A stretch of DNA of 64,000 nucleotides from Andrena cerasifolii. Its lineage: Eukaryota > Arthropoda > Insecta > Hymenoptera > Andrenidae. Location of the stretch: positions 12,648,001-12,712,000 of the forward strand of contig NC_135126.1 of the NCBI RefSeq assembly GCF_050908995.1. The letters are read 5' to 3'. Numbering within the stretch: the first letter of the stretch is position 1; each line of letters begins with the position of its first letter. Positions 11,401 to 19,255 of this stretch are shown piece by piece. The notes beneath the pieces are model-generated. The model had not been told where the DNA came from. It did no database searches and saw nothing but the letters and a program-made list of their open reading frames with translations. The position numbers and the translations under genes were made by a program.

Positions 11401-14400
11401 GACCCCGCCGCTCCACCCTCTGCCCTTCCTCCCTGTCCGTGCGCGATTTCCCCCCGACCTCTTGTATACCTCGAGCCTTCTGGGTTTCGCAAAGCTGGCA
11501 GTTCCGCGTTAAAGATTCAGCCGAGTTATCTGCGTCCCCGGTCCGTCCCCCTTTACAGATTGAAATTTTCCACGCGGACCTCCTCTCGAACGACTCCAGC
11601 CCCGTTGTCTCACCCTCCATCGTCTGCTGGCCGCGGCCGGTTAATATTTCAGCCTCGATGTTGTGTTACGAGGTCTCAGCAGCGACTCCGCAACGAACTA
11701 CACCGAAGAGTTACGATCGGGGCGCGTGCTTCCAGCGCGGACACCCTGGAATTCTTTCTGCAATCTTTCACGGCGGCAGGCACGAATCCGGGTGGAAATA
11801 TGCGGGTGCCGAGCGGCTAGACAAGAGTTGGTCACTCCCATATCGAACGCGAAACAGGCAGGAAAACATTGCTAAGAAGATACCGAGTGAACTGCGACGT
11901 AACCTGCTGCTCAAACGGGGGAAGCTTAAGGGGGAACACCACTGTGACCGCCGGAAAAGTAAGCCATTTTTAAGATTTTTTTTCAGGCATATTTTACAGT
12001 TTTCATAGAAATATTGTATTATCTACCTTTAGTACGCTGTCTTAAGAGACTATAGAAAAAAAAATAAATGGAAAAACATCCATAAGTTTTAATATATTAA
12101 TTAATCTTCTAGACCCCCACACGCGAGCTGGTCGAAGGTGTAGCTATGGAACAGCAGGTCCGAAATCAAATTTCATTTTTTTGTTATAAACTATATGAGT
12201 GTAGTTTCCGTTGTACGTACGGATTCTTTGATTGAAAACAAATGTTTTGAAATACGCTCGAAAAACTGTCCATCTTATTCGAGGATTTTTGAAACTTTTC
12301 TTGTAAAGCGCACCATTTTTACAAAAATAATTGGTTTAAGAAATCGGCACGTACAACGGAAACTACACTCATATAGTTTATAAAAAAAAAATGAAATTTG
12401 ATTTCGGACCTGCTGTTCCATAGTTACACCTTCAACCAGCTCGCGTGTGGGGTCTAGAAGATTAATTAATATATTAAAATGTATGAATGCTTTCCTATTT
12501 ATTTTTTTTTGTATAATCTCTTAAGACAGCGTACTAAAGGTAGGTAATAAAATTTTTCTTTAAAAATTGTATATTATTCCTCAAAAAAAATTCATAAAAA
12601 TGGCTTACTTTTCCGGCCGTCACAGTGGTGTTCCTCCTTAAACGAACCTGAATACGCGGACAGGAAAACACTGGACGAAAGTGGAAAATCTGCAGGTATC
12701 ATGGACGGTATCGTGCCGCGACAGACAGCCGCGCTGGTCGCGGGAATTAAAGGACCGGGATTCCGCGCGGCATTATTCGCACGATCATAATAGGATCCCT
12801 GAAACGAGTGCGCTCCCGTGCAGCGCGATAATGCTGCTGGTCGAGCTGTTGCCGGAGTATCTGTTTTGATCCAGCCGGACAGAGGAACGCTGTTAAAAGA
12901 ATCGATACGTTGTAACCCTGCGTCAAAATGCGTCGGCCTTCCTTGTACTACGAATACTCAATTTGATAAACGATCGATATAACCAATTGCATTTCTCAGC
13001 GAGTAGGAAGGAAGAGGGTATGAAAGTTTGCTGTTCAGTGGCTGAAAGAGTCTGGGAATGGGATAGCTTGAGAGGAAGCGGGGCATCCCTATTCTTCTTA
13101 GGTCAGCCAGTGTTTCGAAGGGCTTACAGGCCCTGCTTCGGAGCGCTGGACATTGAGCGTTAGGACAAAGGATCCACGATGTCGGGATCGATCAAGAATC
13201 AGTGGCAGCAAGAATGGCCGATTCGTGGTAGAAGGCCTATACTGCCGAGTATCGGAGGTGTTGCGGTAACTGATTGAGGATTCAAACTCGAGTCTTGGCT
13301 GACCCACATCCCCTGGCCAGCCTGTTCCCAGATTCCTCTCTCCTCGGGACTAAACAGCTATCCCCGAGCAGCACGTTCGCAGATATACACGCTGGAGTCT
13401 TTGTCTTGGATCCCCGGCGCCGTAACTTCACCATCGCCAGCGTGATTCCCCGCGTCAGCTTGGCCAGCTGCGAGGATTACGGCCGGAGAACGATTGCACA
13501 AAGGAGAGAGCGAAGCTGGTCGCGAAAGGGCGGACAGAGTAAATAACCTTGCGTGGCTTAGCTGACAGGCAATTGGCAAGGAGAGCACCTTGAGAGCGGG
13601 AGAGACCGGTCGCGGCGAGATGGTCCCGCGCGGTGGAGGCGAACAGCGGCCTGAAAGCAGCGGGCAGGTGACGGTCAGCTGAGTAGCGGAGAGGAAACGG
13701 CCGAATGAGCGTCGCGACGTGGTAGGAGCGACGAGGTGCGGGGACGCGCGATGGGTGTCGGCGTAGGAGAGAGAAAGGGCAGGCGAGGATCAGAGTACAG
13801 CGTCATTTAGCAGACGACGCGTATAATGGGGGAAACGAGCGAAACCCGGTATAAGCTATGTTCGCCGGGAACAGCCGCGTGCAACGCGATAATTCTATTT
13901 GCCGTACGATTATGAGAGTATCTACCTCGAACCAGACTCTGCCGCTCTCGTATTTCGCTCTCGTATTTCCTACCGGGATCAAAGCGGATGTGAGACCGCT
14001 CGCGGACAGAAGCCCGATAATAATTATTTGTCCGACACGTTGCGATACGCTCGTTATCCAACGGCCGCGTCCCCTGCCTCCCCTGTGCCCCTTGTCCATT
14101 GTTTTCCCGTCTTTTTTCTCCCATTCGTCGCGACAATCAACCGATTATCGACGAGCACCCATCGCGACTCCCGAGAGAGGAGAGGCTAACTCGGAGGAAT
14201 CGTTGGGATTCTTTTTAATTTGCCCGCTCGTTTCGGGTGCGGGGTAATTCTTTTAATCGGGTCGCGCCGTCGCAGGTAGCTATTGAATATTAATCATCGT
14301 TATTGAAACGCTAGCTGAGTCACGAGTGGTGCTCGCAACGCTCGTCATTGACCCTCGTTATTTCGCGGAAGCTTGTCTACCGCGGGAGTCTGTTGCGTTT

Positions 14401-15490
14401 AAACGCGAGGATTCTGCGATCTTCAGGGGGAGCTTGAAAGGGAGCTTCGATCGCGACTGGCCGAATAAACGGCGTCGATTCGCTCGCTGACGACCCGAAG
14501 GCTCGACAGTGTCTGGTTTTTATTGCAGGTTCTGCGTGGGCGATCGATTCTATCTATGCGAGAACAAAATCCTGTGCGAGTACGACTACGAGGAGATGCT
14601 CGCCAATATGTCAGCGCAAACACCCGCCTCGCTGGCGTACATCAAAAGGCAGCTGCCCCCAACGCCGACGCCGCCTGGCCAGAACATGCATCCGGGTCAC
14701 AATCCACTGCAACCTCATCAAGGACTTGGCCAGTCGGTGGGTCAACATAATCACGTGTCGAACGTAAGTTAAAGAGAGGGCCAACGTTTGCAGCGTTTCC
14801 GCGCACGCCTGCGCGAACGCGTGGACCGCCTTCGTGGTTGTTGCTCCATCGATGACAAGAGGGCCGCATTTTAATTGAAAAGCCTGCGCGAGCTTTTACC
14901 GCGTCATCGACTCACTTTGCCATGCAAAACGATCAGATCGATTCACCCTTCGCGTTTAATCTTTCCATTGCTATCCCTTTCGGTCAAGGACCATGAGCGA
15001 CACTCGACGCTTCGTTTTTAATTCGCTCGGCTAATCACCAGCGCCGTTGAATTTAATTAGAACGCGCGAGTACGGGGAACCAGCGGATCGGCTTTTGCTC
15101 GGCATAATTAAAACGCGGATCTTTTGCCGGCTGTATCGCTACCCTCGACAATTGAATTACGCGCGGGTTAGTAGTCGAAGCAGAGGCGCGTGACTCGAGT
15201 CTCGCGCGTTTCGCGTGACACCGGACCCGTTGATAACTGAGGAGCCGCGCTTCGCTTTTCGTTCGGTGTCCCTGCGCGACATTCCGCCACCACCGATTCG
15301 TTCTACTGAGAATGTGGTAATTTTATGGCTCCAGGGTCACATGTCGGGGGGCGCACCGACGGTGAACGGAACGGCCATAGGTGTCGGCGGACCCAGGGCC
15401 CCCGGTGACATGAACAACAACGGACTGTCGGGTCCTGCTCTTGGACCGGTGAAACCACCGCCGATGTCCATGCAGGCGCCGACCAGCTGA
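5354..15490 (+). CDS. Lmo: LIM-only (LMO/rhombotin, Beadex-type) transcription cofactor, four coding exons
   Basis: Coding sequence is join(5354-5442, 5717-5980, 14529-14763, 15335-15490), 744 nt including TGA, giving 247 residues. The sequence shows two LIM zinc fingers. LIM1 ligands are C20, C23, H41, C44, C47, C50, C70 and D73. LIM2 ligands are C84, C87, H106, C109, C112, C115, C134 and D137. All sixteen are present. A Pro/Gly/His/Gln-rich tail fills residues 159-247. There is no homeodomain or kinase domain, which defines a LIM-only protein. Family knowledge: nuclear LMO proteins have no DNA-binding domain and act by binding Ldb/Chip, so they bridge or compete with LIM-homeodomain complexes such as Apterous. 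The tail makes it longer than vertebrate LMO1-3 (about 145-165 residues). The LIM sequences resemble LMO1/LMO3. Whether it is the Beadex orthologue or the second insect LMO paralogue (CG5708-like) cannot be settled by eye. The start is the first of two close ATGs (5354, 5360); the frame stays open back to the splice acceptor, so an upstream exon could add residues. Confidence 0.93.
5443..5716 (+). other. Lmo: LMO intron 1 (274 bp)
   Basis: GTGAGC donor and TCCTCAG acceptor, phase 2. It splits LIM1 just after the first CxxC pair. No repeat was recognised in it. Confidence 0.85.
5717..5980 (+). CDS. Lmo: LMO coding exon 2 (most of LIM1 and first part of LIM2)
   Basis: The acceptor is TCCTCAG (ends 5716) and the donor is CG|GTACGT at 5981. 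The exon completes R30 and encodes residues 31-117 plus two bases of R118. It carries twelve of the sixteen zinc ligands and the conserved LIM1-LIM2 linker (CKRDYLRLFG). The 264 nt preserve phase 2 at both ends. Reading on into the intron would end after seven more codons at a TAA (5997-5999) and would lose the last two LIM2 ligands, so intron retention would give a truncated protein. Confidence 0.93.
6150..6497. repeat. foldback inverted repeat, arms about 160 bp
   Basis: Left arm 6150-6311 and right arm 6339-6497 are near-complementary, with a loop of about 27 bp. The arms include TGAGCACTGCCATTCGGAAC and its complement. A related half-copy of the right arm (GCAGTGCTCACCGCA) lies at about 37541-37555, so this is a dispersed family. 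Confidence 0.85.
6581..6698 (+). repeat. dispersed 118-bp repeat, copy 1, ending at TTAA
   Basis: It matches 37328-37445 in the same orientation over 118 bp with roughly 90% identity by eye. Shared landmarks are ATGTTGCTCTTTTAAGCGCA, a TTTTCGGCCGCC block and GACTAGGTATAAC just before TTAA (6694-6697). It looks like the right terminal part of a TTAA-flanked transposon whose left end is missing here. Confidence 0.8.
7232..7276. repeat. perfect 21-bp tandem duplication
   Basis: The unit AACACGCGTCTTAAGCGTTGA occurs at 7232-7252 and 7253-7273, then three more bases. It lies inside the composite transposon. Two identical copies suggest a recent slip or repair event. Confidence 0.9.
8807..8825. 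repeat. AG microsatellite
   Basis: About nine AG units in LMO intron 2. Confidence 0.85.
10001..10840. mobile_element. hAT-type transposon relic with perfect 8-bp target duplication
   Basis: The body 10009-10832 (824 bp) starts TAGTGTTCCT and ends with the complement AGGAACACTA. It is flanked on both sides by GGTGTATC (10001-10008 and 10833-10840), a perfect 8-bp duplication typical of hAT elements. The subterminal regions on both sides carry repeated TTTCTCGAGAAA palindromes (for example about 10038 and 10755-10808), which are possible transposase binding sites. The interior is AT-rich and has decayed coding-like fragments on the minus strand. Confidence 0.88.
10310..10580 (-). pseudogene. 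possible hAT transposase fragment, heavily decayed
   Basis: On the minus strand, short runs in different frames read like a hAT transposase C-terminal half: LLTAEGAHKFLFKILEKLY (near 10570-10515), EFLVAIKEKYRK (near 10495-10460), TIVSRLKFLHDPEFLPKGSK (near 10450-10395) and ADATLEALCYLKINF (near 10345-10300). Stops and frameshifts separate them. The assignment rests mainly on the hAT-type ends around it; the protein similarity is from memory and is weak. Confidence 0.35.
11926..12641. mobile_element. TTAA-flanked foldback transposon (708 bp)
   Basis: The body 11930-12637 is flanked by TTAA at 11926-11929 and 12638-12641. Its ends are inverted repeats (GGGGGAACACCACTGTGACC on the left) that continue as imperfect arms of about 300 bp each side (11930 to about 12230, and about 12340-12637). 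The central loop is about 110 bp. Both arms carry CTATATGAGTGTAGTT, also present once in the TTAA element at 42417-43304. No open frame is convincing. The TTAA target suggests mobilisation by a piggyBac- or Kolobok-type transposase. Confidence 0.85.
14529..14763 (+). CDS. Lmo: LMO coding exon 3 (end of LIM2 and start of tail)
   Basis: The acceptor is TGGTTTTTATTGCAG (ends 14528) and the donor is AAC|GTAAGT. It completes R118 and encodes residues 119-196, including the highly conserved FCVGDRFYLCENKILCEYDY segment with the last LIM2 ligands C134 and D137. A Pro-rich run (residues 160-167) and a His/Gln/Gly-rich stretch follow. The exon ends in phase 0. Confidence 0.93.
14764..15334 (+). other. 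Lmo: LMO intron 3 (571 bp)
   Basis: GTAAGT donor and CTCCAG acceptor, phase 0, so the tail exon could be skipped or replaced without shifting the frame. It contains several AATTA/TTAATT motifs and no recognised repeat. Confidence 0.8.
15335..15490 (+). CDS. Lmo: LMO coding exon 4 (C-terminal tail and stop)
   Basis: The acceptor GGCTCCAG ends at 15334. The exon encodes residues 197-247 and TGA at 15488-15490. It is a low-complexity Gly/Pro/Asn/Met tail with a short block GPRAPGDMNNNG that resembles the tail of insect Beadex-type proteins as I remember them. The phase matches exon 3. The upstream frame is open as far as 15215, but the clean acceptor and the loss of coding character above it support this boundary. 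Confidence 0.85.
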   Translation, partial: GHMSGGAPTVNGTAIGVGGPRAPGDMNNNGLSGPALGPVKPPPMSMQAPTS

Positions 15491-15998
15491 AACGAGCTCT
15501 CGCCTCCCCTGAAGAAGCTCAAATGTCTCAGCGGTGACTAAGGCTGACGGCTCCCCGGGCGAGAGACGAGGCTGAGAACACCAAGTTGTTGACGAAGTGA
15601 ACACACAGAGGGGAACGGGATAGTGAGAACGCGCGCCGTGATATAGACAGGGTGCAGGGGGTGCGGGACCGAGGTCGAAGAGAGAAACGTCTCCTCGACT
15701 TCCGGCCGGAGGATCTCGCGGACGCTTCCGTTCGATCCGAGCGGTTTTCCCGAGACCCAGCCGCGGGGTCGGGATTATTAATCACTGTGATCGCGAAGAA
15801 TATGAACAAATTTATCGGAGGATACGTGGGGATGTGATAGGGCTGTACGATCATACACAGCCGTGACGCGTTTACAGGCGCGGAAGGACACGCGTCGTTG
15901 TAATATACGGTACGACATGTTACGATAAGATAGACGATTCATGTAAGATATATTTCTAGCGGGGAGAGGAGTGAATGCTAACGAAGCGTGCTTGAGGA

Positions 15999-16012
15999 AG
16001 AGAGAGAGAGAG
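15999..16012. repeat. AG microsatellite in the probable 3' UTR
   Basis: Seven AG units. Confidence 0.8.
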
Positions 16013-17080
16013 ATAGGGAGAGAGGTAGTGTGCGTGCGTGAAAGTAGCAGAGTTTCCTGTAAATATCCGTATCGACGACTCTGCAACACCGAAAAAGACT
16101 ATCAGTATACGCAGACCAATCGATGAATTCTACGGTAGCCGTGATTCGTCGCTGTTCGACGTGGCAGCTGACCGAGGAGGCGAGAGATGTCAGCAGGACG
16201 CAGGAAAGGTAACCGTTCGGAGATCGTTAGTAGTATTTGTTCTTTCGTTCCATTCGATTCGCGGCGATCTTCTCTCTGCCGGTGATGTCCCGCCATGTTA
16301 ATCGACACTCGTCCCTCTCGACGGGAGGCTCGCGCGAATACGACGAATCTCGAGGAGCTTCCGAATCCCGGTATACGAGCCGAAACCTCGGTCGAGTATC
16401 TTACGATGGCTGATACCAAAGATTAACGATGTAAGTTTCGATGCCCCTCGACGAGCGAGCCGAGGTCTCGGCGTGCGAGGTCCCTTGCTCAGTGATAATA
16501 ACAACCGTAACAGGTGGCGATTCTGTCGACTAGCGTAAGAACCGTTCCTTCCGAGCGATGCTTCCCTCCGAACTCGTTCACAGTGTGTCTAACGATCGAG
16601 CGCTTGCCGAGAGAGGGGCTTAGTCACGGCTTTACGCTTTAATGCCAAAAAAGAGAGAGAGAAAAGAGAAGAGAAACCGAAAAGATGAGACGCGAGAATG
16701 GGAAAGGCGACGTCTATACCAAAAGATGATTGAGAAACTCTCAGTGAGAATCCGCTAATCGATGCGTGCGCTGATAAAGGATCCGGTATCGAATCACCGA
16801 CGAAGCGAACCTCACACCGCGGCGATGCTGGAAAATTTCCCCCCCTCGCTCCCGGTGAAAACTGCCCCCCCTTCCCTTTCTCCCCTTTCGCGTTGATCTC
16901 ATCGTTCGTTGTAATCCACTTTCGATCGGGGGAACTTTTCCACGAGTCGCGGCGCGATCCTACGATTGTAAATTATGCAAGATCGCGAGCTGAACCCGAA
17001 ACCACCGTATCCATTAAGTACAAAGAGGTTACAGAGAGGATGCTGTATAAAAGAGCTGGCGTAGTTGTGGTACGAGATAC

Positions 17081-17146
17081 AGAGAGAGAGCGAGAGAGCG
17101 AGAGAGAGAGAGAGAGAGGGAGAGAGAGAGAGAGAGAGAGAGAGAA
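17081..17146. repeat. AG microsatellite, about 66 bp
   Basis: A long, slightly interrupted AG run (GAGAGC and GAGAGG interruptions), followed by further purine-rich sequence to about 17170. It lies in the probable 3' UTR of LMO, where the transcript would carry a long purine tract. It should be length-polymorphic. Confidence 0.92.
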
Positions 17147-17350
17147 AGTGAGAAAGAGTGAGAGGATGAGAATGGAACTACGATTGCGATGTAACGCGAT
17201 AGATGGGTGAACTCTTTCCTCTTGTTTTTGGTTTTTAATCCATCTGTATATAAAATATCATTTATTAGCGCACTACTAACATATTTACGAACCGCCTCGA
17301 TAGGGGCCCCCCATTACTACCGAGAAAATATAACATTCTTATAAATACAA

Positions 17351-18075
17351 CATGGCGAGTCTCAAGCGTAACATCATTTCACTTCCAGGCTTCAGTTCTC
17401 CCCGCGATTTGGACGCTGTGGCGTGTTCTCCAGGTTTGTCTACTGCTTCCGTATTTATGGACCCTTCTGTAGCTCGCTTCCTCCATCCATCCCCTCTCTC
17501 TTCTCTTTCTCCCCTCGATATTGCCTAACCGGAGTCGTAGGGAAATCGACGAGAAATAAAATCGCGGCACGTCGCTCGAGATCCACGCTGATTTGTGGGG
17601 GCCGTATGGTCCGCGTGGCGCTTGGAGACGGCTAGAACGGAGCCAGGACACCGCGGCCGGCCGGAGGGCGAGCAGGGAAAGGGGTGAGGGTGAAACAGCT
17701 ATGGGGAGGCAACACGATTTCCCTAATGCCTTCCAGCCCACGGAGTTGAATGTTATTATGCACGGTGAAGACTTTATAATAGAACGTTGAAACTCTTTAA
17801 AACTCGCGAACCCCGCTTCGCTACCCCGCGCTGGATTCCCTGCCCCCCTCTCCCCTGTTGTTGGCCAGGAAAGGGCACGATGCTTCATCCCGCTTGAACG
17901 ATCCCTGTCGTTCGTCCGAAATCGGAAGACATCGTGTTCGTGTGAGAAGACGCGGTCACGGAGGACATTCTGGATGTCCACGAGGGTGCAATTGTGACAT
18001 TGACTGAAGCTGAATTGGTTAGCACGCGGGCGGGTACGAGCGTGGATGGTAACGTAACTCTCGATCGGCTGGCAG
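17351..18075. other. noncoding DNA, nothing assigned
   Basis: CpG-rich sequence downstream of LMO with short open frames on both strands and an AATAAA at 17555-17560 that could be a distal poly(A) signal. No repeat was recognised. Confidence 0.4.
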
Positions 18076-19255
18076 CAGAGTTGGGCAAAGATAATATCTA
18101 GATAATATCTAGATAAAAGGTGCTTACGGTTAGTCGTTATTCAAAGTTTGAATTTTGATGATTTAGCTTTAGCTTTAATCATGCGCCAGAGATCAAGCCG
18201 GTTATTGAAGGATCTTTAGCTCTTGGATTGTGACTAACGTGGTTTCAACTTCCATTCAATTTTTAGTCTAGAAAACGACTAAGGTGAATGTCCCAATTTC
18301 TGCTCATGTTCCCATTTCTGCTCATTTTGTATTTTTCTTATTATTATAAGCGTCACGTGTGTACTGTAGTTACAACAAAATAATTCTAAATTATTTGAAC
18401 ATTTACGCGAGTGTTGCACGAGCAACACTAAAGAATTAATCAGTTATTAAAGAATTAATCAGTTACTCTGCAAATTTTGATCACAAACAAATTTTTTACA
18501 CCTTCTTTCCGACGAGTAACCTGTTAAATGAGCAGAAATTGGGACAATCATCTTAACGGGCGAAAGCCTTTGCGGCCCGACCCGCGCGCGGTCGCCTGCC
18601 GGTCAGATTCTACAGAATCTGAATTTGTTTATTTTTCATCATATCAATATGAAAGTGACACCAATGGATTCCTGGCGTTCTTCCGATTAATTGGACAGAA
18701 AATAATTTAAATCGGACGTTGATGTGAGTATGTAAGTGTATAAGTGTTGATGAAAGTATTACCAATCGATTCCTCGTGTCTTCCCGATGAAAATGGCCCC
18801 AAAATTAATATAATTCGGACCATAATTAAGGATATTACGTGAGAAATTTATTTGCAGAATTCAAAGCCTGTTTCGTTAAAAATAGTTCGATTTAAATTAG
18901 TTTCTGTCCAATTAATCGGGAGAACGCCAGGAATCGATTGGTGTCACTTTCATATTGACATGATGAAAAATAAACAAATTCAGATTCTGTATAATCTGAC
19001 CGGCGGGCGACCGCGAGCGGGTCAGGCTGCAAAGGCTTTCGCCGGTTAGTCGTTTTCTAGACTAAGAATAGCATGAAAGCTGATCAACGTTTTTCACAAC
19101 CCAAGAGGAGAAAGGCCCTCGAATAACCAGCTTCATCTCTGGCGCCTTGAACAAAGCTAACTTGGGTGACTTTTAGTCGACTAAGGAAAAAGATGAAGTA
19201 TCTTTAGTTGAAAAGTTATCTGAATCACTTTTCAGTCGAATAATGCCCAACTCTG
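18076..19255. mobile_element. long foldback transposon with hAT-like ends
   Basis: The ends are CAGAGTTGGGCA at 18076 and its complement TGCCCAACTCTG ending at 19255. The arms continue inwards as imperfect inverted repeats: GCGCCAGAGAT...GGTTATT, then TTAGTCTAGAAAACGACTAA (left about 18263-18282, right about 19048-19067), then 150-bp arms 18557-18705 and 18897-19046. CAGAGTTGGGCA resembles hAT termini, but no 8-bp duplication is visible at the edges. The left arm is interrupted by a second MITE at 18283-18552. Confidence 0.75.
18279..18556. mobile_element. MITE nested in the left arm of the foldback
   Basis: The body 18283-18552 has inverted ends of about 26 bp that include a perfect 19-bp match, TGTCCCAATTTCTGCTCAT (18289-18307 against 18528-18546). 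It is flanked by CTAA (18279-18282) and TTAA (18553-18556). The right arm of the host foldback lacks the insert and reads CGACTAACCGGCGAAAG on its complement, which is the empty site. The insertion and its 4-bp duplication are therefore shown directly. Confidence 0.88.

Larger units (their letters stand above)
5981..14528 (+). other. Lmo: LMO intron 2 (8.5 kb, transposon-loaded)
   Basis: GTACGT donor and a good polypyrimidine acceptor, phase 2, within LIM2. Its first 1.4 kb is a composite DNA transposon (6062-7348) that begins 81 bp after the donor. A hAT-type relic (10001-10840) and a TTAA foldback (11926-12641) follow. The DNA between them (7356-10000, 10841-11925, 12642-14528) is CpG-rich, with AATTA-type motifs and long spurious open frames; enhancers could sit there but none is identifiable by eye. 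Confidence 0.85.
15491..17350 (+). other. Lmo: probable LMO 3' UTR
   Basis: This stretch directly follows the TGA and has no convincing coding sequence. It holds a GA microsatellite. Near its end are AT-rich segments with poly(A)-signal variants (TATAAA at about 17247 and 17340) and no canonical AATAAA before 17555. The exact cleavage site cannot be placed from sequence alone, so the end given is an estimate. Confidence 0.4.
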
